Origin: Gemmatimonadota bacterium
GTDB taxonomy: Bacteria; Gemmatimonadota; Gemmatimonadetes; Longimicrobiales; Gaopeijiaceae
DNA: 61,461 bases
Assembly: GCA_022822425.1 (NCBI GenBank)
Contig: JAJEBS010000292.1
Location: 1 to 61,461, forward strand
Reading direction: 5' to 3'
In this document: one piece after another, positions 7,871 through 16,389 of the stretch
Layout of the letters: every line of letters starts with the position of its first letter
Numbering within the stretch: the first letter of the stretch is position 1
Notes under the pieces: generated by a model
Database searches by the model: none
What the model saw: the letters and a program-made list of their open reading frames with translations, nothing else
What the model was told of the DNA's origin: nothing
Position numbers and translations under genes: made by a program

Positions 7871-9055
7871 CTACCAGGCCCTGCTTCCGGAACCGGAATC
7901 GCCCGCCTCCACCAACTCGTACACGGCCACGCTGTGCTCATCGAATTCGCCGCGCTCGAGCAGGAGCACCCAGTCCGGCCCAGCGTCCAGCAACGTCGAG
8001 TGAGCGGGGATGACGAGGCGACCGACCCACGCGCCGTCTGGTTGCAGCAGGTGGAGTTCCCGGTCCGGCCCCCGCCAGCCAAAGGTCGTCACCCACAGGC
8101 TGCCGTCCGACAGCGCCAGGAGTCCATCGGATTCAAACGCGGGGAACCGCTCCGGCAGGCCGTCGCGAATGCCCGGCCATCTTTCCCTCTCAAAGTTCCG
8201 ACGTTCCGCAGGCGTGTCATACCGGGCCAGATAGGCGCGCAGGTACCTGTCCACATGCTCGCCCGTGACCTCGAGGTCCGGACCGGACCACCGGGTATGG
8301 CGCGTGACGCGACCACCCCAGTCGACGTGTTCCAGTTCATAGTCGTCGCCCGACCCGTACCACACGCCGGTAGCCGTTACCGCAAAGACCATGTCCTTTC
8401 CCCACTGCCTCGGCCCGCTACCTCCGCGGTAGGAGAAGCGCTCTGTACCGGGTATTCCGGAACGCAGGGTGGTCACACTGTCACCCCGCGCCCAGTTCAG
8501 CGACATCCTCCAGCGGTAGACTTCACCCACAGCCAGGTCCGCGTAGTCCGTTGCCGGCCACGGCGTAAAGACCAACGTGCCGTCGGGCGCGCACATGGGT
8601 CCGCTGTACGGGACGACTCCGACCGGGTTGAGCTCCCGCGTGTCGGTTACCATACCCTCTGAATCGATTTCGGTAATTCGGTCCAGACTCCAATCGAAAA
8701 CCGTGATCGCGGCTCCAGAGCAGCCCCTCAGGAGCCGGAGGCCTCTGTACTCTCCCGGTTCCTCGCCTGCCCGTCCGCTCGTCCACACGTGCCGACCACC
8801 GTCGTCGAACATCCGGACCTCGTAGCTCTGCTCGTCCGCCACTACTACGTTCCCGTCTTCCAACCGAATCGCGCCGGTTACCTCCCCGAACATGTATTCC
8901 ATCGGCCCATCAAGGACGCCGATACGCACCAACGGCTCGTCCGACAGGGTCAGTTCGGGACCGCCTGGATCGTCGCTCTCGGCTACCGTCTGAGCGGCGA
9001 GCGTCGTGACGGGCATCAAGCCGCAGGCGGCCCAACGGATCATGGCTCGCAGCAT
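7871..9055 (-). CDS. 6-bladed beta-propeller secreted protein
   Basis: 394 aa from ATG 9055, two bases after the stop of the VOC gene (TGACGATG), which is why I prefer it to an in-frame start at 9103 inside that gene. The N-terminus (M-L-R-A-M-I-R-W, then a hydrophobic stretch ending T-L-A-A-Q) looks like a signal peptide cut after A-A-Q or nearby. The rest has regularly spaced strands typical of 6-bladed propellers: G-N-V-V-V-A-D-E-Q-S-Y-E-V-R-M-F-D, then G-R-A-G-E-E-P-G-E-Y-R. Third gene of the ArsR-VOC operon. Function unknown; probably periplasmic ligand or protein binding. Confidence 0.78.
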   Translation of the reverse strand: MLRAMIRWAACGLMPVTTLAAQTVAESDDPGGPELTLSDEPLVRIGVLDGPMEYMFGEVTGAIRLEDGNVVVADEQSYEVRMFDDGGRHVWTSGRAGEEPGEYRGLRLLRGCSGAAITVFDWSLDRITEIDSEGMVTDTRELNPVGVVPYSGPMCAPDGTLVFTPWPATDYADLAVGEVYRWRMSLNWARGDSVTTLRSGIPGTERFSYRGGSGPRQWGKDMVFAVTATGVWYGSGDDYELEHVDWGGRVTRHTRWSGPDLEVTGEHVDRYLRAYLARYDTPAERRNFERERWPGIRDGLPERFPAFESDGLLALSDGSLWVTTFGWRGPDRELHLLQPDGAWVGRLVIPAHSTLLDAGPDWVLLLERGEFDEHSVAVYELVEAGDSGSGSRAW

Positions 9056-9057
9056 CG

Positions 9058-9453
9058 TCACGGTTGACCCTTTTCCTCCATGATCTGGATCAGGTTGCCG
9101 CATGTATCGTCGAAGACTGCGGTAATGACCGTCCCCAGGTCGGTTGGCGGCTGCACGAATCGCACACCTTTCGCCACGAGACGCTCGTGCTCGGCTCCGA
9201 CATCGTCGACCGTGAAGGCGGTATAGGGGATCCCGTCCTCCACGAGCGCCTTCCTGAACGGACCGATTGCGGGATGTTCAGCAGGCTCAAGCACCAACTC
9301 CGTCCCATCCGGAGCTTCCTCGGATACGAGGGTGATCCAGGCGTGTTCTCCCAGCGGGATGTTGTGCTTCACACGAAAACCAAGCGTTTCCGTGTAGAAA
9401 CGAAGTGCCTTCTGCTGATCGTCCACGGGTACGCTGGTGTGGTTGATTCTCAT
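9058..9453 (-). CDS. VOC-family (glyoxalase/bleomycin-resistance-like) protein
   Basis: 131 aa. I start it at ATG 9453, which overlaps the stop of the ArsR gene, giving M-R-I-N-H-T-S-V-P-V-D-D; longer reading of the frame overlaps ArsR. The vicinal-oxygen-chelate pattern is clear: an N-terminal strand ending in V-D-D-Q-Q-K-A-L-R-F-Y-T-E-T-L-G-F, a central E-L-V-L-E-P, and a second half ending D-D-T-C-G-N-L-I-Q-I-M-E. His5 and the glutamates in E-L-V-L-E and I-M-E are the likely metal ligands. ArsR plus VOC pairs are frequent stress- or xenobiotic-response cassettes. Substrate unknown. Confidence 0.87.
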   Translation of the reverse strand: MRINHTSVPVDDQQKALRFYTETLGFRVKHNIPLGEHAWITLVSEEAPDGTELVLEPAEHPAIGPFRKALVEDGIPYTAFTVDDVGAEHERLVAKGVRFVQPPTDLGTVITAVFDDTCGNLIQIMEEKGQP

Positions 9454-9761
9454 TTCTCGATGTCCTCGTCCGTTGAGTGTGAAGTGTCCTCGTCTGTCGA
9501 GACCGGCCACCGCTGGCCGATCTCCTGCAGCGGGGCGCCCACGAACCAGTGGAGCTTCGACCGCCCCTCGCGCTTTGTGCGAATCAGCCCGGCGGCTTCC
9601 AGGACGTCCAGGTGCTGCGAGATCGCCTGCCGCGAGGAGCCGATGCCGTGTTTCATGATCAGGCGCCCACAAATCTCGAAGAGCGATTGACCCGACCGAT
9701 CCACGAGCTCATCCAGGATGGCCCTCCGGGTTCGGTCAGCGATCGCGCGGTAAATGTCCAC
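9450..9761 (-). CDS. ArsR-family winged-helix transcriptional regulator
   Basis: 103 aa from GTG 9761. Compact winged helix: R-A-I-A-D-R-T-R-R-A-I-L-D-E-L at the N-terminus, recognition helix S-R-Q-A-I-S-Q-H-L-D-V-L-E-A-A-G-L and wing K-R-E-G-R-S-K-L-H-W. No metal-binding cysteine pair (C-x-C) is visible, so it belongs with the non-metal (SdpR-like) branch rather than arsenic sensors. The tail is acidic and carries a duplicated T-D-E-D. There is little ribosome-binding signal before the GTG; a consensus-like promoter points at the start codon itself, which suggests a leaderless transcript. It likely controls its own operon through the two palindromes at 9775-9834. Confidence 0.88.
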   Translation of the reverse strand: MDIYRAIADRTRRAILDELVDRSGQSLFEICGRLIMKHGIGSSRQAISQHLDVLEAAGLIRTKREGRSKLHWFVGAPLQEIGQRWPVSTDEDTSHSTDEDIEK

Positions 9762-9834
9762 ATGTCAGTATAAGGCAAGTGTTCGCTTGCATGTCAAGGC
9801 ACCTATGATACGCAAGCATGGGCTTGCATGTCAA
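9761..9834 (-). promoter_or_regulatory. Promoter and duplicated ArsR operator
   Basis: Two palindromes with the same arms, GCAAG-N6-CTTGC, lie at 9775-9790 and 9812-9827; each is followed by ATGTCAA (9791-9797 and 9828-9834), so the whole 23-bp unit is repeated 37 bp apart. On the minus strand the proximal unit supplies TTGACA, with TATACT 19 bp downstream (9768-9773). The expected transcription start falls at or next to the GTG 9761 start codon. The proximal palindrome sits between the -35 and -10 boxes, a good place for repression by the ArsR protein encoded immediately downstream. Binding is inferred, not shown. Confidence 0.65.
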
Positions 9835-9952
9835 CGGCTTCGCACCAGGGACGCCCGTGCAACGGGATTGCTCTCGCGAGCGTCCCAATCAGGGGATTGT
9901 GGTCGGCCAGACCGGGTCGAGCGAAAGGGGGCGTCATCCCGGGAGCGACGAA

Positions 9953-12244
9953 ATGAACGGCATCGAGCGCGAGAAGGTCGGCCGCCTGACGCTGCGCGCG
10001 TGGGGGCTGGTGACGGCGCTCGCGGTGTGGGGTCTCTACCTGCTGACCCTCGCGCCGACGGTCGGTTTCTGGGACAGTTCGGAGTATGTGACCACGGCGC
10101 ACATCCTCGGGTTGCCACACCCCCCGGGCAACCCGTTCTTCGTCCTCGTCGGCCGCGTGTGGGACCTGCTGCTTGGATTCACGGGTCTTCCGGTCGCGCT
10201 GCGGATCAACGCCCTCGGGGCCACACTCTCGGCCGGCGCGAGCTTCTTCTGGTTTCTGGCGGTCGCACGGATCGTAGGGAGGTTCCGCGAGAACCGGCAC
10301 GAGGTGCTCGTGGCCGCGGTCACCGGCGTATGGGTCGGCGCCACCACCTTCACGGTGTGGACGCAGTCGAACCTCAACGAGAAGGTCTATCCGCTCTCGA
10401 TGTTCATCGTCGCCCTGGTGAGCTATCTGGCCATGGCGTGGATGGACGAGACGGATACGGCGCGCGGCAACCGGCTGCTCCTGCTCATCGCACTGGTGCT
10501 CGGTCTGGGGTGGGCGAGTCACACCATGTCCCTGCTGCCGGGGCTGGCCCTCGCGGCCTTCGTGCTCGTCCACCGCTGGCGCGCGGCGCTGAATCCGCGC
10601 GTTCTCGGGCTCGGGATCCTGCTGCTCGCGGTCGGCTATTCCATGCAGTTCCTCTTCGTTCCCATCCGTTCGGCGCAGAACCCGATCATCGATGAGGCCG
10701 ATCCGGAGTGTCCCACGCTCGTCTCCGCCATCACTCCGAAGCGGATCACGGACCGCTACGGGCAGAGCAAGCTGGCCGTGGCGTGCGAGCCGCTCGCGCT
10801 GTCGCTGATCCGCGACCAGTACGCCCCGCCGCCGATCACGCAGCGCCAGGCGCCGCTGTCGGCGCAGATGGCGAACTACTGGCAGTACTTCGACTGGCAG
10901 TGGGCGCGGTCGCTGCCGCCGGGGGGGCGGCTCGCCGCGAGCATCCTCTTCCTCTTCCTCGCCCTGGTCGGCCTTCGGGCCCACTTGCGGAGCGACCGAA
11001 AGACCTTCGCATACGCCGGGACCCTGCTGTTCACGGTCACCCTGCTTCTCGTCTACTACCTCAATTTCAAGTACGGCTACTCGATCTACCGGGAAGAGGT
11101 ACCCGGCATCGCGGCTCACGAGGTTCGCGAGCGGGACTACTTTTTCGTCATCGGTTTCCAATTGTGGGGGATCTACGCCGGGCTGGGGCTCGTCGCGCTC
11201 TGGGGCGGCTGGGCCATGTCCGCGCCACCGGGCGTCCGGGCACGTCGGCCCTCGGGATTCAGTGCCCGGCACCGGAAGGCGGCCGCGCTCCTCGCCGTTG
11301 GACTCATCCCCTTCGCCTTCAACTTCACCCGCGCGGATCGAAGCGACGAGCGGGCGGCCCGCAACTGGGCGCACAACATGCTGCAGTCCGTCGAGCCGTA
11401 CGCCGTGCTGTTCACCTACGGCGACAACGACACCTTCCCGCTGTGGTATCTGCAGGAAGTGGAGGGAATCCGCCGCGACGTGACGGTCATCGTCCAGACC
11501 TATCTGGGGACCGCCTGGTATCATCGGCAGCTTCGTCGCCTGACGACGCCATGCGGGCCGGGCCAGTCCCCGGAAGATTCTCCGACGACGATCGTGTGCC
11601 AGCGTCCGTTCGATCCGACGACCGCGCCGAATCTCCATGCGCAGGCGGACGCGACGCCGCCCAACCGCCCGGCCGTCCCTCCGCCCGGTTCGGGAATCGA
11701 CGATCTGCAGGGGGCGTTGCGGGTCCCCGAGGACTCGACATACCGGCTCTCGGCTTGGGTCACGGGGACCGTGCGCGGGGGTGACGTCGTGTCACCCGGG
11801 GACATCCGCGCGTTCCAGATTGCGAGGCAGTCGCTGGGGGACCGACCGGTCTACTTCGCGGCCACCGCCGGGCAGGTCTGGGACAAGTGGCAGCTCAAGT
11901 CCCACCTCGTGCGGCACGGGCTCGCCTTCAAGCTCGTGGACGCTCCGCTCGAGGCATCGGATACCCTGGTCGACCTGACCGGGCACGTTACGGCGCCGTG
12001 GGTACCCACGTGGAACGATCGGGCGCGGACCGGAGCGCTGCTGGAGGAGGTGTATCTCGTCGACGACCTCCTCGAAATGGAGGAGTGGCCCGAACCGTCG
12101 TCGAGGTCGAGTGTTCCCTCCGCGTACTCCATGGCGTACGCCTTCCAGGGAGTCTCCGAGGAGCTGCACGGGAACGTGGAAGCCGCGGCACGGGCGTACC
12201 GGCACGCGAACCACTTCGGGCGACTGGCCAACGGGGGCGACTAG
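9953..12244 (+). CDS. DUF2723 (TMEM260-like) multi-pass membrane protein
   Basis: 763 aa from ATG 9953, behind GGGAG; 45 upstream in-frame codons overlap the ArsR operator region and are rejected. About ten hydrophobic segments occupy residues 15-470, followed by a hydrophilic C-terminal domain. The first loop carries F-W-D-S-S-E-Y (about residues 39-45) and then G-L-P-H-P-P-G-N-P-F, the hallmark of DUF2723. An acidic pair in this first loop is where GT-C glycosyltransferases hold their catalytic aspartate or glutamate. The eukaryotic relative TMEM260 is an O-mannosyltransferase, so lipid-linked sugar transfer is a reasonable inference. The C-terminal part contains F-T-Y-G-D-N-D-T-F-P, also typical of the family. 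Monocistronic, convergent with the next gene. Confidence 0.85.
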   Translation: MNGIEREKVGRLTLRAWGLVTALAVWGLYLLTLAPTVGFWDSSEYVTTAHILGLPHPPGNPFFVLVGRVWDLLLGFTGLPVALRINALGATLSAGASFFWFLAVARIVGRFRENRHEVLVAAVTGVWVGATTFTVWTQSNLNEKVYPLSMFIVALVSYLAMAWMDETDTARGNRLLLLIALVLGLGWASHTMSLLPGLALAAFVLVHRWRAALNPRVLGLGILLLAVGYSMQFLFVPIRSAQNPIIDEADPECPTLVSAITPKRITDRYGQSKLAVACEPLALSLIRDQYAPPPITQRQAPLSAQMANYWQYFDWQWARSLPPGGRLAASILFLFLALVGLRAHLRSDRKTFAYAGTLLFTVTLLLVYYLNFKYGYSIYREEVPGIAAHEVRERDYFFVIGFQLWGIYAGLGLVALWGGWAMSAPPGVRARRPSGFSARHRKAAALLAVGLIPFAFNFTRADRSDERAARNWAHNMLQSVEPYAVLFTYGDNDTFPLWYLQEVEGIRRDVTVIVQTYLGTAWYHRQLRRLTTPCGPGQSPEDSPTTIVCQRPFDPTTAPNLHAQADATPPNRPAVPPPGSGIDDLQGALRVPEDSTYRLSAWVTGTVRGGDVVSPGDIRAFQIARQSLGDRPVYFAATAGQVWDKWQLKSHLVRHGLAFKLVDAPLEASDTLVDLTGHVTAPWVPTWNDRARTGALLEEVYLVDDLLEMEEWPEPSSRSSVPSAYSMAYAFQGVSEELHGNVEAAARAYRHANHFGRLANGGD

Positions 12245-12323
12245 CCCGCCACGCTGGAAACGGACGATGGCACAAGCGTGGACGTGCCCGTCGCGGAACG
12301 CCGATGGGCCTTGCCGCAAGGGC

Positions 12324-12725
12324 CTATGCGGCACCGCCGGCGTGTTCCGTGATCAGGAAGCGCCAGCGTAGCTGTAGTCCGAACCAGAGCAGGGAAGCGA
12401 CGGCCAGAATCAGGGTGCCGAGCGCGGAGCTTAGGAGCGCGACCTTGATGCCTCCCCAGATCAGCCCGGCCGAGAGTCCGTCCATGGTCTCGATGGTCTG
12501 AGCGGCGATGATGATGCCGACCAGCGTGCTAAGTACTCCGGTTATGACCGCGAATCCTCCCCAGAACAGAATGGCGTCGATCCATGCCTTGGCGTGCCGG
12601 TCGGGCATGGCGTCGGGCTTGACGAGCCGGAACGACCTGAGCGCGAGGGCGACGACGGCCAGCAGGGAGAACGCGAGGGGCCAGCGCATGACGCCGATGG
12701 CTTGAAAGGCTTCGATAGCGCTCAT
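12324..12725 (-). CDS. Small MotA/TolQ/ExbB-like membrane protein
   Basis: 133 aa from ATG 12725, overlapping the upstream stop (ATGA). Three hydrophobic segments at about residues 14-32, 47-70 and 88-115. The region F-A-V-I-T-G-V-L-S-T-L-V-G-I-I-I-A-A-Q followed by G-L-S-A-G-L-I-W-G-G-I-K-V-A-L resembles the conserved core of MotA/TolQ/ExbB proton-channel proteins (G-x-x-x-T-x-x-G, then G-L-x-x-A). It is shorter than true TolQ or MotA and no MotB/TolR partner is present, so energising activity is doubtful. Last gene of a four-gene overlapping operon with PadR. Confidence 0.6.
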   Translation of the reverse strand: MSAIEAFQAIGVMRWPLAFSLLAVVALALRSFRLVKPDAMPDRHAKAWIDAILFWGGFAVITGVLSTLVGIIIAAQTIETMDGLSAGLIWGGIKVALLSSALGTLILAVASLLWFGLQLRWRFLITEHAGGAA

Positions 12726-13609
12726 GATGATTCTCCTGGCGACCGGGAATGGTGTGGATGAGCAAGGTCGGGCGACTGCGGCGCTCCGGGACGGATGTTC
12801 GGCAGGGGATGGCCCAGCAGCTCGGCGTGCGCCCCGGATACGAGTGCGAGCCGGTGCGCCGGAATGAACCAGGCCAGCCCTCCGGCGAGAGCCAACAGCA
12901 GCGAGAACGAGAGCAGGACGCAGCTCCCGGCCAGCCACTCGGGGAGCAGCGATCCGGCCAGCCCGGGCTCGGCCTCCAGTACCCCGGCGAGCCGGAAGAA
13001 GTCGGCGAGGGCGCCGAAGATGCTCGTGGCGAGCGTCAGGCCGGACAGGAACAGGATGATCCGGAAGCTCGCTGCCGCGTCCTGGTGGTCGTGCTTCACC
13101 CATAGCCTGAACGACTGGGTGGCGATAGCCGCGAACAGGAGCGCGCCGAGTCCGAGAACCGGCCACAGGAAGGGCGACGCATGACGAAACCAGTCGACCC
13201 GCAGGAGCAGAAAGGTCTCCGTGAGAAGCACGACCGCGGTGCCCAGCGCGAGTGCCGAGCGCTCGATGGTTCGCAGGCGACCCGGACTGAAGTGGCCGGT
13301 GAGTCGGCGGTAGTGCGGGGCGTGCAGCCGGTCGAGTTCGCGGAGCGTCGCCCCGTCGGGCACGAGGGCGTCGAGCGCACGAGCGCGAGCCTCTGCGGCC
13401 GGCATGCCCCGGGCTTCGATTTCATCCGAGAGCGCCTCGAGATCGAACTCGAGTTCACGCAGGATCCTGAGGCGGTCCGGCAGGGGGACCGTCAGATCCC
13501 GATCCAGCTTGCGCAGCGTCGCCTGGAATGGCTTCGGGTCGGCTGGCCTCGCCTGCGCCAATTCCGGTGGCCGCGACGGCAACTCCCGCGGCGAGACTTC
13601 GGCATTCAC
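12722..13609 (-). CDS. Membrane protein with permease-prefix/HAAS-like N-terminal domain
   Basis: 295 aa. The N-terminal 100 residues form a helical domain (L-P-D-R-L-R-I-L-R-E-L-E-F-D-L-E-A-L, then R-G-M-P-A-A-E-A-R-A-R-A) like the HAAS or permease-prefix modules encoded beside PadR regulators. Four hydrophobic segments follow at about 118-137, 145-163, 180-205 and 225-248. The start at 13609 overlaps the PadR stop and the stop at 12722 overlaps the next start, so this is strictly co-translated with both neighbours. PadR, prefix-domain protein and membrane protein sets are common envelope-stress or antibiotic-response modules, but the specific role here is unknown. Confidence 0.65.
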   Translation of the reverse strand: MNAEVSPRELPSRPPELAQARPADPKPFQATLRKLDRDLTVPLPDRLRILRELEFDLEALSDEIEARGMPAAEARARALDALVPDGATLRELDRLHAPHYRRLTGHFSPGRLRTIERSALALGTAVVLLTETFLLLRVDWFRHASPFLWPVLGLGALLFAAIATQSFRLWVKHDHQDAAASFRIILFLSGLTLATSIFGALADFFRLAGVLEAEPGLAGSLLPEWLAGSCVLLSFSLLLALAGGLAWFIPAHRLALVSGAHAELLGHPLPNIRPGAPQSPDLAHPHHSRSPGESS

Positions 13610-13977
13610 GCCGGGAGTTCCCGCGCACGGCGCAGCATTCGCGTGAGCCCGGACAGGACTTCCTGAACCCGGTCCGTCTGTCCGTTGAGATGCCTGCGGC
13701 CGGCATCCGTCAGGGAGTAGATCTTCTTCCTGCGACCTGATCCGCTCGACCAGCGGCCCAGGATGAGCCCGTTCACGTCCATCCGGTGCAGGATCGGATA
13801 CAGGGTGCCGTGTCGGAACCGAAAGACCCCGTTGCTGTGTGCCTCCACATCCAGGGCGATCTGGTAGCCGTGCCTGGGACCCTCCCGAAGGGCGGCGAGG
13901 ATCAGCAGCTCGTGGATTCCCCGGGCGAAGCCCTGCGCGTCGAACTCCTGGGTGCTGCGGGAGCCTGGTTTGGTCAT
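13606..13977 (-). CDS. PadR-family transcriptional regulator
   Basis: 123 aa, the usual length of the short PadR class. Winged helix with G-I-H-E-L-L-I-L-A-A-L-R-E-G-P-R-H-G-Y-Q-I, then R-H-G-T-L-Y-P-I-L-H-R-M (the diagnostic G-T-L-Y-P-x-L-x-R motif) and a wing with G-R-R-K-K-I-Y-S-L-T-D-A-G-R. The ATG at 13977 overlaps the stop of the propeller-FGE gene upstream, and its own stop overlaps the next start. A degraded second copy of the first part of this gene lies at about 16250-16389. It probably represses its own operon. Confidence 0.92.
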   Translation of the reverse strand: MTKPGSRSTQEFDAQGFARGIHELLILAALREGPRHGYQIALDVEAHSNGVFRFRHGTLYPILHRMDVNGLILGRWSSGSGRRKKIYSLTDAGRRHLNGQTDRVQEVLSGLTRMLRRARELPA

Positions 13978-16088
13978 GGCCGATCTTGCCTCCTTGAGTG
14001 CAGTTCGAACTCCGACCCTTCCGCCTGGTTTGATGTGATGTCTCTCACGATACGAAAACCATACATGTTGTAGCGGTCACTCCAGGGACCCGGGTGGTAG
14101 AAACCGCGGTAGGCAGCCGTTACCGACCACGAATCGGATGACCAGAAACCGCCTCGCCTTACGGGCCGGACACAGGTGCCATCCTGCCACCATGGAGAAT
14201 CCTCCGTCCTCGCGGAGCCATCGCCGGGATTCCCTTCATGAGTGTCATTCCAGCAGTCTGCAACCCATTCCCGTGCGTTCCCGAGCACGTCGTGGAGTCC
14301 GAACGGGTTGGCCGGAAACGACCCGGCGGGGGTCGTCGTTCGGAGTTCCCAATCCCCCCGGCAGCCTTCACAGGTGACCATGCCGGCCCCAGGTCCATCG
14401 CCCCAATAACGGGTCGTCGTCGTACCGCCTCGCGCGGCGTATTCCCATTCGGCCTCGCTGGGCAGTCGGTAGGTTTGACCGGTGAGGCCGCTGATCCATG
14501 TGACGTACTGGTCGGCATCGGGACGGGAGAGGTTGACCACCGGCCGATCGCCGCGTCCCCAGCCGTTGTCGTCGGGCGCATACGTGCACCCTCCGGCGTC
14601 GACGCAGAGGTCCCATTCCGCGAACGTCACTTCATACTTCCCGATGGCGAAGGGATACGCAATTCGCACCTCGGTGGGCGGGTTCTGCGCCTCGACCGTC
14701 CATTCGGGTTGCGGCGCGTCCGCAGGATCCGGCTTCTCGTGCGCGCCGCGTCCCATCACGTATTCGCCGGGAGGCAGTTCAACCATCAAGGGACATTCCG
14801 GACAGTCGCGAAACTCACGGAATCCGGACGAAGTCGGAATCCGCGGGTTTGTGGAAGCGCCGCCTTCGGTCGTCGGCGCCCCTGCGGCATCCGCAGGGCG
14901 TAGGCGGTAGAGAGAGACGATCGTCTCTCCGACCGACTCCAGCCGAAGACCCGCGAAGACCGAGTCGGACACCACGGCAACCGGAACCCCGGGTGCGTCG
15001 AACGAGCCCGTGTACTCTCCCGAGGAATCGAAGATGTCGACGAAGTGGGGCGTCATCCCGTCCGCAGTGCGGGTCACCCAAAGATCGCCTCCAGGTGCTG
15101 CGGTCATCGACAGCACGGGCGAGACCCGCTCCTCGTATCCCACCGCCATCACGATGTCCTCCGCCTCCAACCCGAAGCGCCGCATGAAGATGCCATAGGG
15201 ACCGGGACCGAACTCCGCACCCCTCACGGCCATCTCCCGCGTGACTTCGATGGGACCCACCGACCGTCTGATGCTCGCCACCACCGAGCCGCCGACATGC
15301 TTGTCGATGCGGTAACCCGGCCCGTTCAGGAAGAAGATGGAGTCTCCCCGGTGCGTCCAGACGACCGAAGGAGCAAGCACTCGGGGCGCCGGAATGGAGC
15401 TGCCGCCCAGCTCCATCGTCGCCAGTTCCATCGCGACTTCATGCAGCGTGGTCGTATTCTGTTCTCCCTTGACGACAAGTCGCTGCTCGGTGACCGTCCC
15501 CGAGGTGGTATTCGTCACCGTGGCGATCCAGTCGCTTCCGATCGCGAATCCCGGACCCCAGTAGGGCAGTTCCGGTCGCTGCTCGCCCAGGAGTTCGCCC
15601 TCGCTCGACCAGCGGCTCAGCATCTGTCGGCCGGCGTCCCACACGGTCAGTATTCCGTCGGGATCCAGGGAGACGGCGGAGGAGTTCCGAAACTCTCCGG
15701 GTCCGTCCCCTGAGCGTCCATAGCTGCCCGCGTAGGCCCCTGAAGCGTCGAAGGCCGCGACTCTCTGCCCCGTCCAGTCCGCGAGGTAGATCCTGTCTGA
15801 CGTCGGGTCTGCGGCCACGCCCCACGGAACCGCCGTAAGCGCGCTGTCGGGAGGGATGAGATCGATCATTCGCTCTGCCCGGATGCCCAGCGGTTCCTCC
15901 GGACCGATGTTCTCGACTACCGTCACGCCCGCGGAATCGCGCACAGGCGCGGCCTGAACGTCGCGAGACGTCGGCTCGCACGAGCTGGTACCCAGCGCCA
16001 GCATCACGGCGATCCATGGAGGGGCTGTTGAAGATGGATGGCGCTGCGGGGCGCCGCATGACGAGTGGGCTCGCGTTCGTGCTTGCAT
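13974..16088 (-). CDS. Lipoprotein with 6-bladed propeller fused to FGE/SUMF1-like domain
   Basis: 704 aa. A basic N-terminus and hydrophobic run end in a lipobox-like L-G-T-S-S-C (about residues 32-37). Residues ~60-385 form a beta-propeller with repeats such as D-R-I-Y-L-A-D-W-T-G-Q-R-V and G-R-S-G-D-G-P-G-E-F. Residues ~410-690 form an FGE-sulfatase/SUMF1 domain: P-P-G-E-Y-V-M-G, A-I-G-K-Y-E-V-T, Y-R-L-P-S-E-A-E-W-E-Y-A-A-R-G-G and V-R-R-G-G-F-W. The G-G-x-W segment that carries the copper-binding cysteine pair in true formylglycine-generating enzymes reads F-W-S-S-D-S-W, without cysteine, so the domain is probably a binding fold. First gene of the operon; partly duplicated upstream. Confidence 0.8.
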   Translation of the reverse strand: MQARTRAHSSCGAPQRHPSSTAPPWIAVMLALGTSSCEPTSRDVQAAPVRDSAGVTVVENIGPEEPLGIRAERMIDLIPPDSALTAVPWGVAADPTSDRIYLADWTGQRVAAFDASGAYAGSYGRSGDGPGEFRNSSAVSLDPDGILTVWDAGRQMLSRWSSEGELLGEQRPELPYWGPGFAIGSDWIATVTNTTSGTVTEQRLVVKGEQNTTTLHEVAMELATMELGGSSIPAPRVLAPSVVWTHRGDSIFFLNGPGYRIDKHVGGSVVASIRRSVGPIEVTREMAVRGAEFGPGPYGIFMRRFGLEAEDIVMAVGYEERVSPVLSMTAAPGGDLWVTRTADGMTPHFVDIFDSSGEYTGSFDAPGVPVAVVSDSVFAGLRLESVGETIVSLYRLRPADAAGAPTTEGGASTNPRIPTSSGFREFRDCPECPLMVELPPGEYVMGRGAHEKPDPADAPQPEWTVEAQNPPTEVRIAYPFAIGKYEVTFAEWDLCVDAGGCTYAPDDNGWGRGDRPVVNLSRPDADQYVTWISGLTGQTYRLPSEAEWEYAARGGTTTTRYWGDGPGAGMVTCEGCRGDWELRTTTPAGSFPANPFGLHDVLGNAREWVADCWNDTHEGNPGDGSARTEDSPWWQDGTCVRPVRRGGFWSSDSWSVTAAYRGFYHPGPWSDRYNMYGFRIVRDITSNQAEGSEFELHSRRQDRP

Positions 16089-16249
16089 GGGGACTTCCTC
16101 CGTTCATATCCTATCGAGCACCGACATAACGAACATCAATATAGCGAGAGTCGATAGTATGGCAACATGATGAAGTCCCTCCTGCGAGGGGAAGCCGATG
16201 GGCACCTGTGCCACACGACACAGGGCGGCGCGTTGCGGGGAGGATCGGC

Positions 16250-16389
16250 GGGAGATCTTCGGTCCAGGGCGCTACGGCACCCAGGCGCGTGCAGCGACAC
16301 CGCGGCGAATATCAGCGGCTCCCGAATTCCCCCGGCGCAGCCCTGCGCGTCGAATCTCAGGGCCGGACGGCAAGACCTGGTTTGTTCAT
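16250..16389 (-). pseudogene. Degraded duplicate of the 5' end of the padR gene
   Basis: Read on the minus strand from ATG 16389, this stretch aligns with the start of the PadR gene at 13977. Both share ATGA-C-AAACCAGG, then TTCGACGCGCAGGGCT, a G-C-C-x-GGGGAAT block and GCTGAT, with indels and substitutions that break the frame. The sequence before the ATG also matches the region before the intact PadR start (GGAGGCA, GATCGGCC). The reading frame of the upstream FGE copy runs through this ATG and stops at 16357, so the PadR remnant is not expressed as a regulator. It shows that the duplicated block included FGE and at least part of padR. Confidence 0.7.

Noticed and set aside
9803-11638. Long minus-strand frame (611 codons) opposite the DUF2723 gene
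   Set aside because: Composition is Arg/Gly/Glu-rich with no domain, and it is the antisense shadow of a well-supported membrane protein in GC-rich DNA.
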